Part shown: in pieces, positions 7,963 through 15,665 of the stretch
Numbering within the stretch: position 1 is the stretch's first letter
Layout of the letters: the number at the start of each line of letters is the position of its first letter
Assembly: GCF_900316465.1 (NCBI RefSeq)
Contig: NZ_ONDD01000019.1
Span: 1-64,000, forward strand
Direction: 5' to 3'
Length of the DNA stretch: 64,000 bases
DNA from: an uncultured Fibrobacter sp.
GTDB lineage: Bacteria; Fibrobacterota; Fibrobacteria; Fibrobacterales; Fibrobacteraceae
Translations under genes and position numbers: made by a program
Notes under the pieces: model-generated
Told to the model about the DNA's origin: nothing
What the model saw: the letters and a program-made list of their open reading frames with translations, nothing else
Database searches by the model: none

Positions 7963-9966
7963 ATGAAAAATCTTAAAATAGGTGAATTCGTAGATTTCGC
8001 GTTTGCAGCGCTTTTTACGGCTGCTGTACTTACGTTCCTGATGATAACAGGGTGCTCTACTGACGAAGGAAATACGATTTCAAAGGTGGAAAGTACTCCT
8101 GGAATACCGATGGGCGGGTCTGCCGAAGAGACTAGCGCACAGGCTTCGCTTGGGAACTTCACATTTGCGGGGAAAATCGGCAACGTTTTCCCGCGAGTGA
8201 TGAACTTGGCCGACGAGAGCGGAAACGTATTTTCTTCGACAAGTGGCCGCAATGTGGTCTTTGCGAAAGGGACCATGATTACGGTGTTTGAGCTGGATTC
8301 TGCTTCGCTTGATACTACGGGGCAATACTTTGTCGGTACGCTTTCGGATTCTAGTGGAAGTTTCTCGTTTGAAGATTTGTCGCTTAACAGCCCGTACGTG
8401 CTGATATCGGTGCAGGATTCATGTAAAAGCGAAAATTGCATCGAAAAAGGAATGGACTATTTCAGACAATATTATTATGTCGATGTGGCCCCCGATGCGA
8501 AATACTCGAGAACATTGAGTGCCATAGTCGATTTGCGGAAGACGAAAAATATTAGTGTGAACATCCTGACGCACTTTAAGGCGCCGGTGCTGCGCAAGAA
8601 TGTTGCAGAAGGTCTTTCTTTTGACGAGGCGAATACGCTTGCCGAAAAGAGTGTCCTGGAATGGTTTGGTGTTTATGAAAATTTGGGCGCCTTTGAAGAA
8701 GCGGACAACAATGTCGATTCCGATCTGGCTTATGTAGGTCAGATTGCGCTGGAATACGGAAAAGCGGGCGGAAGAGCTTGGCTTAACGATGAGTTTGTTT
8801 TGCAAAATCTGATTGACCAGTATTGGTTTGCTTCGCCAGATGTATTTCCCAAATTAGGGAAAGAAATGGAATCGTTATACAAGAATACGATGAAGATGAT
8901 TGAGTACAAGACTGCCTATTTGGCGCATTATTTGAAAAAGGGGCAGTGTACAGAAGAGAGAGAAGGGGAAATGTTCTATGATGAAAATATGAGCTACTAC
9001 AATACGTTTGCCTACGTTTGTCGCTCGGGTAAATGGGTTCCGGGATATAAAAAGGTTGAACATGTCAAGGGTACTCTGGTTGATAGCCGCGACGGTAAAA
9101 CTTACAAGACGGTAACTTACAACATCGGTGGAGTGTCGTACACCTGGATGGCTGAAGACTTGGACTATACGGGTAAGGTCTCTGCGACGGGCGATTCCTT
9201 GAAGGCTGATTTGGCTGATCGTTCGATTTGCTCTTACAAGGAAGAAAAGTCTTGCGAATGGAGTAGTCGTGAGTACAAGTGGGAAGCCGCAGCGAATGTT
9301 AACATTGATTCTGTAAAGATACTGCTGGTCAACTCGAAGGGCGATACCGTCATCATGCCTGAATTTTGCACAAACGCGCTTAGGATAATGAGCGATAGCA
9401 TTGCGGCGGAGAATCCTATTTTCTGTAACCTGGAAGACGGTTTTGATTGCCTGCCGAATCTTTGGGGGGCTGCGGTGGGTCAAGGACCGTGCGACTCCAT
9501 TATGGATGCAAATGGTGGCCTGGATGCAGCAAGCTGGAACTATACGGAGTTGTTGCCTGAATATGATCCTTCGTCGTTCCAGGGCATTTGCCCGGATGGT
9601 TTCCGACTCCCCAATGTGAAGGATTGGGCAACGCTGATTGGGTATATGGAAGAGCAGTATGATATAGACTCTTCGAAGGTGGGCAGAGTTCTTCTTGACG
9701 AATATGCTACCGGTTTTGGAATGAAGAATGAACTGCGAGCGTTCGATGTCGAAGATATGTGGACTTTTGTCTCTCCCATTCGCGATTATATAGGAGTTCC
9801 GAATTTTGAATTGAAGCCGGTTACCGAACTTTCTGACACGAGACCTGGAATTATTACCAGAATCAGCGGTATGCAAATTAGCGAAAGTTCTTTAATCTAT
9901 ATGACCGCTTCAGACTATAACTATGTCTTTGATCCGTATATCGTACGCTGTGTCAAAACCGAATAG
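7963..9966 (+). CDS. FISUMP-domain lipoprotein, module 3
   Basis: The 667-residue product has a long n-region and a signal ending MITGC, then STDEGNTISKVESTPG and PMGGSAEE, matching module 2. The middle contains VDLRKTKNISVNILTHFKAP, the helical segment seen in the sister proteins. The FISUMP domain begins near residue 372 (SRDGKTYKTVTYNIGG, WMAEDLDY) and ends CPDGFRLPNVKDW...IVRCVKTE. A Cys-rich insert of about 120 residues (SICSYKEEKSCEW and others) splits it, longer than in module 2. Predicted to be a surface or periplasmic lipoprotein of unknown function. Confidence 0.85.
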   Translation: MKNLKIGEFVDFAFAALFTAAVLTFLMITGCSTDEGNTISKVESTPGIPMGGSAEETSAQASLGNFTFAGKIGNVFPRVMNLADESGNVFSSTSGRNVVFAKGTMITVFELDSASLDTTGQYFVGTLSDSSGSFSFEDLSLNSPYVLISVQDSCKSENCIEKGMDYFRQYYYVDVAPDAKYSRTLSAIVDLRKTKNISVNILTHFKAPVLRKNVAEGLSFDEANTLAEKSVLEWFGVYENLGAFEEADNNVDSDLAYVGQIALEYGKAGGRAWLNDEFVLQNLIDQYWFASPDVFPKLGKEMESLYKNTMKMIEYKTAYLAHYLKKGQCTEEREGEMFYDENMSYYNTFAYVCRSGKWVPGYKKVEHVKGTLVDSRDGKTYKTVTYNIGGVSYTWMAEDLDYTGKVSATGDSLKADLADRSICSYKEEKSCEWSSREYKWEAAANVNIDSVKILLVNSKGDTVIMPEFCTNALRIMSDSIAAENPIFCNLEDGFDCLPNLWGAAVGQGPCDSIMDANGGLDAASWNYTELLPEYDPSSFQGICPDGFRLPNVKDWATLIGYMEEQYDIDSSKVGRVLLDEYATGFGMKNELRAFDVEDMWTFVSPIRDYIGVPNFELKPVTELSDTRPGIITRISGMQISESSLIYMTASDYNYVFDPYIVRCVKTE

Positions 9967-9998
9967 GGAATTGGGTGGTTGAGAACAGGAGGTGAACG

Positions 9999-10024
9999 AG
10001 AAGGTGGGCTTAGGCCCGCCTTCT
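9999..10024 (+). terminator. Terminator of module 3
   Basis: AGAAGGTGGGC pairs with GCCCGCCTTCT across a TTAG loop, followed by TTGTAATTTTTG. It is the third copy of the module terminator. Confidence 0.85.
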
Positions 10025-10104
10025 TTGTAATTTTTGTGGCATGGAGGAAACAAATAATGTATCTTTATGGTATCTTGCGGAGTAGACGCAAGAAAAGGAA
10101 TTGT

Positions 10105-10860
10105 ATGAAACCTGGGAAGACTGAACTTCGTTTGAATGCCGAAATCGAAAAACGCGGCGCGCTTTTTGCCGTGCTGTTGGACCCCGATACGTCTGACGAA
10201 GCTGCCTTTGTGAAGGCGGGTGCTATGGCCGCCGAAAATGGTGCCGACCTTTTGTTGGTGGGCGGTTCTTACCTGGGTAACTTTACGCTGCCCAAGCAGG
10301 TGGCTGCCCTCAAGGCCAATGTGGACTTGCCTGTGGTGCTGTTCCCGGGTGGAGCCTCTCAGGTGGTGCCCGGCTTTGATGCCATGCTCTTTATGACGCT
10401 CGTGAGCGGCCGTAACCCGAATTACCTGATCGACGAGCAGGTCCGTGGTGGAGCCCTGGTGCGTGCCTTGAACATGGATGCGATTCCGACGGCCTACCAG
10501 CTGATCAACAGCGGCAAGCGTACTACGGTCGAATATATTAGCGGTACCATGCCGGTGCCCGCCAACAAGCCCAAACTCAGCATGGTGAACTCCATTGCCG
10601 CCGAACTCATGGGCATGCGCTATGTGTACCTGGAAGCCGGTAGCGGTGCCGAAGAACCCGTGCCGGTGGAACACATTGCCTACACCCGCAAGGCGACCGA
10701 AATGACCATCATTACCGGTGGTGGAATCAAGGACCCGCAGACTGCCGCTATGCGCGTGGCTGCTGGCGCGAACATCATCGTGACCGGCACGCTTTGGGAA
10801 AAGGTCGAAGATCCGAAGCTGTTGGCTGAATTTGCTTCCGCTATCCATGTGAAGGGATAG
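10105..10860 (+). CDS. Geranylgeranylglyceryl-phosphate synthase (group II GGGPS/PcrB family)
   Basis: The 251-residue TIM-barrel protein condenses an isoprenoid diphosphate with glycerol 1-phosphate to form an ether bond. LLDPD near the start supplies the metal-binding Asp; YLEAGSGA, ITGGGIKDP and IVTGT are the phosphate-binding motifs. Group II enzymes are known in Bacteroidetes and some archaea, so the presence in Fibrobacter fits the FCB group; the product would be an archaeal-type ether lipid precursor. Two starts are plausible: ATG 10105 with AAGGA five bases before, and ATG 10057, also with GGAGG, adding 16 basic residues (MYLYGILRSRRKKRNC). The shorter form fits family length. The gene is transcribed alone, after the module 3 terminator and before its own. 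Confidence 0.88.
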   Translation: MKPGKTELRLNAEIEKRGALFAVLLDPDTSDEAAFVKAGAMAAENGADLLLVGGSYLGNFTLPKQVAALKANVDLPVVLFPGGASQVVPGFDAMLFMTLVSGRNPNYLIDEQVRGGALVRALNMDAIPTAYQLINSGKRTTVEYISGTMPVPANKPKLSMVNSIAAELMGMRYVYLEAGSGAEEPVPVEHIAYTRKATEMTIITGGGIKDPQTAAMRVAAGANIIVTGTLWEKVEDPKLLAEFASAIHVKG

Positions 10861-10923
10861 ACGCCTCGCTTTTAAGCCTTTGTTTGACGATGTGCTGTGA
10901 TGAATAATTCTTTCTTAATTTGT

Positions 10924-10945
10924 AGCGCTGTTTTCAGCGCTTTTT
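10924..10945 (+). terminator. Terminator after the GGGPS gene
   Basis: AGCGCTG, a TTTT loop and CAGCGCT are followed by a T run. The hairpin lies 64 bases after the stop codon. Confidence 0.8.
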
Positions 10946-11031
10946 CTGTATAACCTTTTTCCTTTACTCAAATATTTGTGTATTTTTCTGTTAGAAGGAA
11001 TGTACCGTTTTGGTGCAGTTTTGAGGTATCT

Positions 11032-11310
11032 ATGAAAAAAATCGTGATTGTGACTTATGTGCTCCGTGCGCTGGGCTTTGTGCTGGTGCTTTTGATGCTT
11101 TTCGGGCATAGCATTGTGTTGAATATGTTCCCTGGACTTGAGGGCCATTCGATCAATCCGTTGTTCTATACTGGCGTGGCCTGCTACGCTACGGGTGCCA
11201 TTATCCATTTCTTTATCAAGAAACAGGAAATGGCGGAACGCCGCCGTCATGAAATCGAAGATGCCGAGGAACGAGCCTTTGGTAAAAAGTCCGACGATTC
11301 GGACAAGTGA
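11032..11310 (+). CDS. Small membrane protein, unknown function
   Basis: The 92-residue protein has two predicted membrane segments (about residues 5-28 and 42-62) and a charged C-terminal tail (EMAERRRHEIEDAEERAF). The ATG at 11032 follows GAGG at five bases. It is the first gene of a run that continues into an ABC exporter, eleven bases downstream, so it may be an accessory membrane subunit. I do not recognise a family. Confidence 0.7.
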   Translation: MKKIVIVTYVLRALGFVLVLLMLFGHSIVLNMFPGLEGHSINPLFYTGVACYATGAIIHFFIKKQEMAERRRHEIEDAEERAFGKKSDDSDK

Positions 11311-11321
11311 TTGGGTTGTTT

Positions 11322-12233
11322 ATGATTAAGATTGAACATTTACATAAGACGTACCGCAGCGGTTTCTTGATGAAGCCGAAGCTTGCGCTTAAGGATGTGA
11401 GTTTTAGCGTAGAACCGGGACAGGTGTATGGCTTTATCGGGCCGAACGGCGCGGGCAAGTCTACGACTATCAAGGTGCTTACGGGCCTTCTGAATTTTGA
11501 TTCGGGCAAGGTGCTGGTGAACGGGATTTCTCCGCGTAACGTGAAGAGCCGTCAGTTTATCGGTTATTCGCCGGAACAGCCGTACTTTTACGACTACCTC
11601 ACGGGCCGTGAACTGTTGAAATTTTACGGCAAGTTGGTGGGTCTTTCTGGGACCGAACTGGACAAGCGTATCGACTGGTCGCTGGACTTGCTGCATGCGA
11701 ACAAGGACTGGATCGACCGCCGCCTGCGTTCGTACTCCAAGGGTATGATGCAGCGCGTGGGCATTGCCCAGGCGATTTTGGCCAAGCCGAAACTGTTGAT
11801 TCTCGACGAACCCATGAGCGGTCTTGACCCGATGGGTCGCCGCGATGTGCGCGAAGCCATTATGGAACTGAACCGCACGGGGGTCACGATTTTCTATTCG
11901 AGCCACTTGCTCTCCGATGTGGAATCGATCAGCCACAAGGTGGCGATGATTGTGGACGGCAAGATTGTTCGCGAAGGAACCGTAGACGAGATTACGGAAT
12001 CTTGCGGCGTGGAATACCACGTGCGTACCCGCGAAGCGATTCTGCAGGCGGAACTGCCCGAGGGCGTAAGCCCTGCCGGCCATCCGCAGGAATGTGTGTG
12101 CGCCGATGACGCTGCCCGCGACCGCCTGTTGCGCTATTGCTTGGAAAAAGGGATTGCCGTCGAGCGCATGGACCACAAGCGCCCGAGTCTCGAAGACATT
12201 TTGACAGAGGAGATTGCCCGTGCAGACGCTTAA
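11322..12233 (+). CDS. ABC transporter ATP-binding protein (ABC-2 exporter type)
   Basis: The 303-residue protein has Walker A GPNGAGKST at residues 40-48, a signature-type YSKGMMQRV, Walker B LLILDEP and a switch region SSHLLSDVE. A C-terminal extension of about 85 residues follows the nucleotide-binding domain, as in CcmA/NatA-type exporters. The ATG at 11322 is preferred to an earlier GTG at 11307. It overlaps the permease gene by 14 bases. Next to PilT-like genes it recalls PilH of Myxococcus, which belongs to an ABC transporter needed for type IV pili; that parallel is inference. Confidence 0.92.
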   Translation: MIKIEHLHKTYRSGFLMKPKLALKDVSFSVEPGQVYGFIGPNGAGKSTTIKVLTGLLNFDSGKVLVNGISPRNVKSRQFIGYSPEQPYFYDYLTGRELLKFYGKLVGLSGTELDKRIDWSLDLLHANKDWIDRRLRSYSKGMMQRVGIAQAILAKPKLLILDEPMSGLDPMGRRDVREAIMELNRTGVTIFYSSHLLSDVESISHKVAMIVDGKIVREGTVDEITESCGVEYHVRTREAILQAELPEGVSPAGHPQECVCADDAARDRLLRYCLEKGIAVERMDHKRPSLEDILTEEIARADA

Positions 12234-13023
12234 GCATATCGGCATTATTGCCCTCAATACATTCCGCGAATCCATTCGCGACAAGATTCTTTATAACATT
12301 GGCTTTTTGGCGATTGCGCTCACCTTGTTCAGCATTGTGCTTGGCGAATGGTCCGTGTTTGACCGCGCCTACGTGATCAAGTCGACCACGCTTTCGGTGA
12401 TGAGCCTTTCGGGCCTGTTGATTTCGATTTTCGTGGGCATTAGCCTGGTGCAAAAAGAAATCCAGCGCCGTACGGTGCTTACGCTGCTCTCGAAGCCGAT
12501 TAGCCGCGCCTCGTTCATTGTGGGCAAGTACTTTGGCTTGCTTGCGGTAGTGGCTGTTCACCTGATGCTTTTGACGGCCATTTACTACGTGATGCTGTTC
12601 CTCACGGGTTCTGCTCCGACGCTCAGCTTGCTTACGGCTATCTACCTGATTTTCTGCGAGATGGCGGTGGTAATTGCAGTGGCGCTCCTGTTCAGCAGCT
12701 TTAGCAGCACGGTGCTTTCGGCGCTCTTTACTCTGGGCGTTTACTTTGCGGGCCACTTGAGCGACCAGCTCTTGGAACAGGTGCGCTTTGCTACCCGCAT
12801 GGGTGAACTGAATGGAACGTCTAGCATGCTGTTCCAGAAGGCTGCCGAAGTGATTCACGCGATTTTCCCGGGACTTTACCGCTACAACGTGACGACTTAT
12901 GTGGTGCACGGCGTGGCACTCCCTGATATGTACGTATTCTGGAATAGCATTTATGCGCTTGGCTACATCGGCTTGTTCCTTGCGATTGCAAGCTGGTGGT
13001 TTAGCCGGAGGGACTTCTTATGA
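12220..13023 (+). CDS. ABC-2 type transporter permease
   Basis: The 267-residue protein has about six predicted membrane helices and the cytosolic segment QKEIQRRTVLTLLSKPISR typical of NosY-like ABC-2 permeases. The GTG at 12220 is preferred because GAGGAG lies seven bases before it; a TTG at 12214 is too close to that site. It overlaps the ATPase gene by 14 bases and the following gene by ATGA, so the run is certainly co-expressed. The exported substrate is unknown. Confidence 0.88.
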   Translation: MQTLKHIGIIALNTFRESIRDKILYNIGFLAIALTLFSIVLGEWSVFDRAYVIKSTTLSVMSLSGLLISIFVGISLVQKEIQRRTVLTLLSKPISRASFIVGKYFGLLAVVAVHLMLLTAIYYVMLFLTGSAPTLSLLTAIYLIFCEMAVVIAVALLFSSFSSTVLSALFTLGVYFAGHLSDQLLEQVRFATRMGELNGTSSMLFQKAAEVIHAIFPGLYRYNVTTYVVHGVALPDMYVFWNSIYALGYIGLFLAIASWWFSRRDFL

Positions 13024-14654
13024 GAAACCAATACATGGCGAAAGTCCTTGTGCATAACAAGGTCGTTTCCGAGGCGCAGGTTAAGGCGCATTGGGGCGAA
13101 ATTACCGACAAGAAAGACATTGGTCAAGTGCTCGTGGATGCGGGAATTTTGCCGCCCCCGATGTATATCAAGGTGCTCGCCTTTGTCAAGAATTTAGAGG
13201 CCAAGGCTGCCGCCGAAGGCGGCGCGGCTGCTCCTGCCGCAGCACCTGCAAGTGCGGCGCCCGCTAATGCCGCGCCTGCTGCTCCGCAAAAGCAGTCGGC
13301 CGCGCGCTTCGAAGCGCCTCCGGCATCGGCTCCGTCAGTTGCTCCTGCGCAGCCTGCACAGTCCGAAGGTTTGCAGATTGAAGGCAATAGCAGCTTGTAT
13401 GGCGAAGTTTCGACCTCCAACGTGGAAGTCGAAGCGGTTGCGGGCTTGGAATCAACCAGCATCAGCACGGTGCAGGTGCAGGCCGAAGCCGAAGAAGAAA
13501 CTTCGGGAGAAGATTCTGAAAAATTGCCGAGCCGTTTTGCGATTTTGACCGGCGAGGGAACGCCTGTCGAAGCTCCTGAAAAGATTCGCCCGATGACGAA
13601 CCTGTCGCAGATTATTGCGTTTGCCCGCAAGTTCGGTGCAACGGATATTTACCTGTACGCGGACCGTCCGGTGGTCATGCGTCAGTCGGGCGCGCTCTTT
13701 GTGGCCTCGGACGATGCCTTGGATTTGTCCCGCATTAACGAACGCTTGGACGAAGCTGCCAAGGGATTCTCGGACGGCTACAAGATTGTAGTCGGCAAGA
13801 ACTTTAGCAAGACGATTGGCCTTGCTGGCGTTGGTCGCGCTCGTATTACGGTTACATGGAATGGCACGAATCCGAGTGTTTCGATCCGCGTGATCCCGCA
13901 GGAATCGACCACGCTTGAAAACTTGTATTTGCCGGCGTTCTGCAACCAGTTTGTGGAACTTAACAGCGGTCTTGTGCTTGTCGCAGGCCCTGCTGCAAGT
14001 GGCCGCTCTACAACGATTTCGACTTTCGCCGAGACGATTGCCGCGAATCGCGATGTGTACATTCAGACGATTGAAAAACCGATTGAACGCGTACTCCAGA
14101 ATCCGCGTGGTGCAATTGCTCAGCGCGAAGTGGGCTTGCATGTGCGTTCGGGTATCGAAGGCGTTGAACTTGCCATGCAGAGTGGTGCCGACGTGATTCT
14201 GTTCGACTATCTTGAAAATCTCGAAGAACTTTCGATGCTGTTGCGTGCCTCGAACGCGGGTGCGTTGGTGTTTGCCGTAACGGCAGGCAACAATATCCAT
14301 GCCTTGCTTTCTCGCTTGCTTTCGTCGGTGTCTGCCGAAAAGCGCACGGCGTTTGCGAACTCGCTCGCTGAACAGCTCAAGGGTATCATTGTGCAGCACT
14401 TGATCCCGATCGTGCAGAATCAGGGCCAGGTGCTTGCAGTCGAAGCCGCCAAGATGAATTCCACGATGGCGAACATGCTCCGCCGCGGCGAAATCTCGCA
14501 GCTTTCTGCTTCCATCAGTAGCCAGAAAGATCAAGGTATTTCGCTGGATGATTCCTTGCAGAAGTGCGTGGAATCGGGCTACATTGAAGGTGTCGAGGCG
14601 TGGAAACGCGCTTGCGACAGTCGTCGCTTTGCGGCTTACAGGGCTCAGAACTAA
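13020..14654 (+). CDS. PilT/GspE-like protein with degenerate catalytic motifs (copy 1)
   Basis: The 544-residue protein has an N-terminal T2SSE-N-like region (residues 1-60), an Ala/Pro/Glu-rich linker (60-185) and a PilT-like ATPase domain (about 195-530). Walker A is GPAASGRST at 323-331 with Arg329 in place of the invariant Lys. The Asp box reads EKPIE. The Walker B region ADVILFDYLEN lacks the Glu of the usual VGEMRD, and the His box GHLVFGTLHTN is replaced by GALVFAVTAGN. The protein probably binds nucleotide weakly or not at all and may be a structural or regulatory partner of the next gene's product. Start codon overlaps the permease stop (ATGA). Confidence 0.8.
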   Translation: MRNQYMAKVLVHNKVVSEAQVKAHWGEITDKKDIGQVLVDAGILPPPMYIKVLAFVKNLEAKAAAEGGAAAPAAAPASAAPANAAPAAPQKQSAARFEAPPASAPSVAPAQPAQSEGLQIEGNSSLYGEVSTSNVEVEAVAGLESTSISTVQVQAEAEEETSGEDSEKLPSRFAILTGEGTPVEAPEKIRPMTNLSQIIAFARKFGATDIYLYADRPVVMRQSGALFVASDDALDLSRINERLDEAAKGFSDGYKIVVGKNFSKTIGLAGVGRARITVTWNGTNPSVSIRVIPQESTTLENLYLPAFCNQFVELNSGLVLVAGPAASGRSTTISTFAETIAANRDVYIQTIEKPIERVLQNPRGAIAQREVGLHVRSGIEGVELAMQSGADVILFDYLENLEELSMLLRASNAGALVFAVTAGNNIHALLSRLLSSVSAEKRTAFANSLAEQLKGIIVQHLIPIVQNQGQVLAVEAAKMNSTMANMLRRGEISQLSASISSQKDQGISLDDSLQKCVESGYIEGVEAWKRACDSRRFAAYRAQN

Positions 14655-14663
14655 GGGGATGCT

Positions 14664-15662
14664 ATGGCTACAGAAATTGAATCTTTGCTAGAATACACGC
14701 TGAATGTGGGCGCCTCTGAACTTGTGATTACCGAAGGTGCCGCATCTGCCGTTCGCTTGGCGGGTAAGGTTTGCGCTATTCCCGATGCTCCCGCTGTCGA
14801 ATCGGGTTCGCTCCGTAATTTCTTGAAGTCGATGGAAGGTGAATCGGGTACGGTCATGGGTGGCCCGTGGTGTGGCTCCAAGTGGCGCGTGCGTTACAAC
14901 CGTACGGCTTTGGGAAACTCCGCCATTTTCAGGCCCGTGCTCGAAGAATGCCCGGACTTTTCGGCGCTCGGTGTGCCGGAATCCATGATGAACTTGCTTG
15001 GAGTTCGCTCGGGCCTTGTGATCTTTAGCGGTCCTGCATGCAGCGGCAAGACAACAACGGCGACTGCTTATGTGTCTGCGCTTTGCCAGTCGGGCATTAT
15101 GCGCGTGAGCCTCTTGGACCCTGATGCCGAAATGCCTGTAAAGCAGGGCGATAGCTTGGTTCTTGAAAATTCGACCGGTACCATTCCCGAAAAAATGGAT
15201 CAGGCGCTCCGTAGCGGGATCGACTTGATCTGGCTCGGTAATTTCGAAGGCCAATCGCTGATTCCGGTGCTGCGTGCTGCCGAGGCGGGCGCCCTTGTGG
15301 TGCTCACAGTAACGGCCGGTAACGCAGTGGGTGCTCTCGATGCATTGCTTTCGTCGGAAACTCTTGAAAATCGCGACATGGCATGCAACATGCTCGCCGC
15401 TGTGTTGAAAGCGGTGGTGGTGCAACGCTTGCTGCCGGGCGCTCAAGGTGTCGTGCCCGCTTGGGAAATCCTTTACGGCACTCAGAATGTGGCCTCCAAG
15501 ATCCGTAGCGGTGAATATTATACGCTGCCCTCGATTATCGCGGCTTCGGCCTCCGAAGGCATGATGCTTATGGACGATTGCCTTGCGGAACTTGTAAAGG
15601 CCGGCTATGTTTCTTCAGAAGATGCCGTTCGAGTTGTTTCGAATCCGGCTCGCTTAGGGTAA
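14664..15662 (+). CDS. PilT-like protein with degenerate catalytic motifs (copy 2)
   Basis: The 332-residue protein corresponds to the PilT domain alone, close to normal PilT length (~345). Walker A is intact (GPACSGKTT, Lys129), but the Walker B segment reads IDLIWLGNFEG instead of VGEMRD and the His box reads GALVVLTVTAGN. Such losses would spoil hydrolysis while nucleotide binding may remain. The gene starts nine bases after copy 1, which shares the LVVxTVTAGN-type change, so the two are likely a duplicated pair that lost catalysis before or together with diverging. Likely role: cytosolic partner of a pilus or envelope machine. Inferred. Confidence 0.8.
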   Translation: MATEIESLLEYTLNVGASELVITEGAASAVRLAGKVCAIPDAPAVESGSLRNFLKSMEGESGTVMGGPWCGSKWRVRYNRTALGNSAIFRPVLEECPDFSALGVPESMMNLLGVRSGLVIFSGPACSGKTTTATAYVSALCQSGIMRVSLLDPDAEMPVKQGDSLVLENSTGTIPEKMDQALRSGIDLIWLGNFEGQSLIPVLRAAEAGALVVLTVTAGNAVGALDALLSSETLENRDMACNMLAAVLKAVVVQRLLPGAQGVVPAWEILYGTQNVASKIRSGEYYTLPSIIAASASEGMMLMDDCLAELVKAGYVSSEDAVRVVSNPARLG

Positions 15663-15665
15663 TTC

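Noticed and set aside
10057..10104. Upstream ATG of the GGGPS gene as the true start
   Set aside because: It has a fair ribosome binding site, but it adds 16 basic residues not expected in the family, and the later ATG has a well-placed AAGGA. Not fully excluded.
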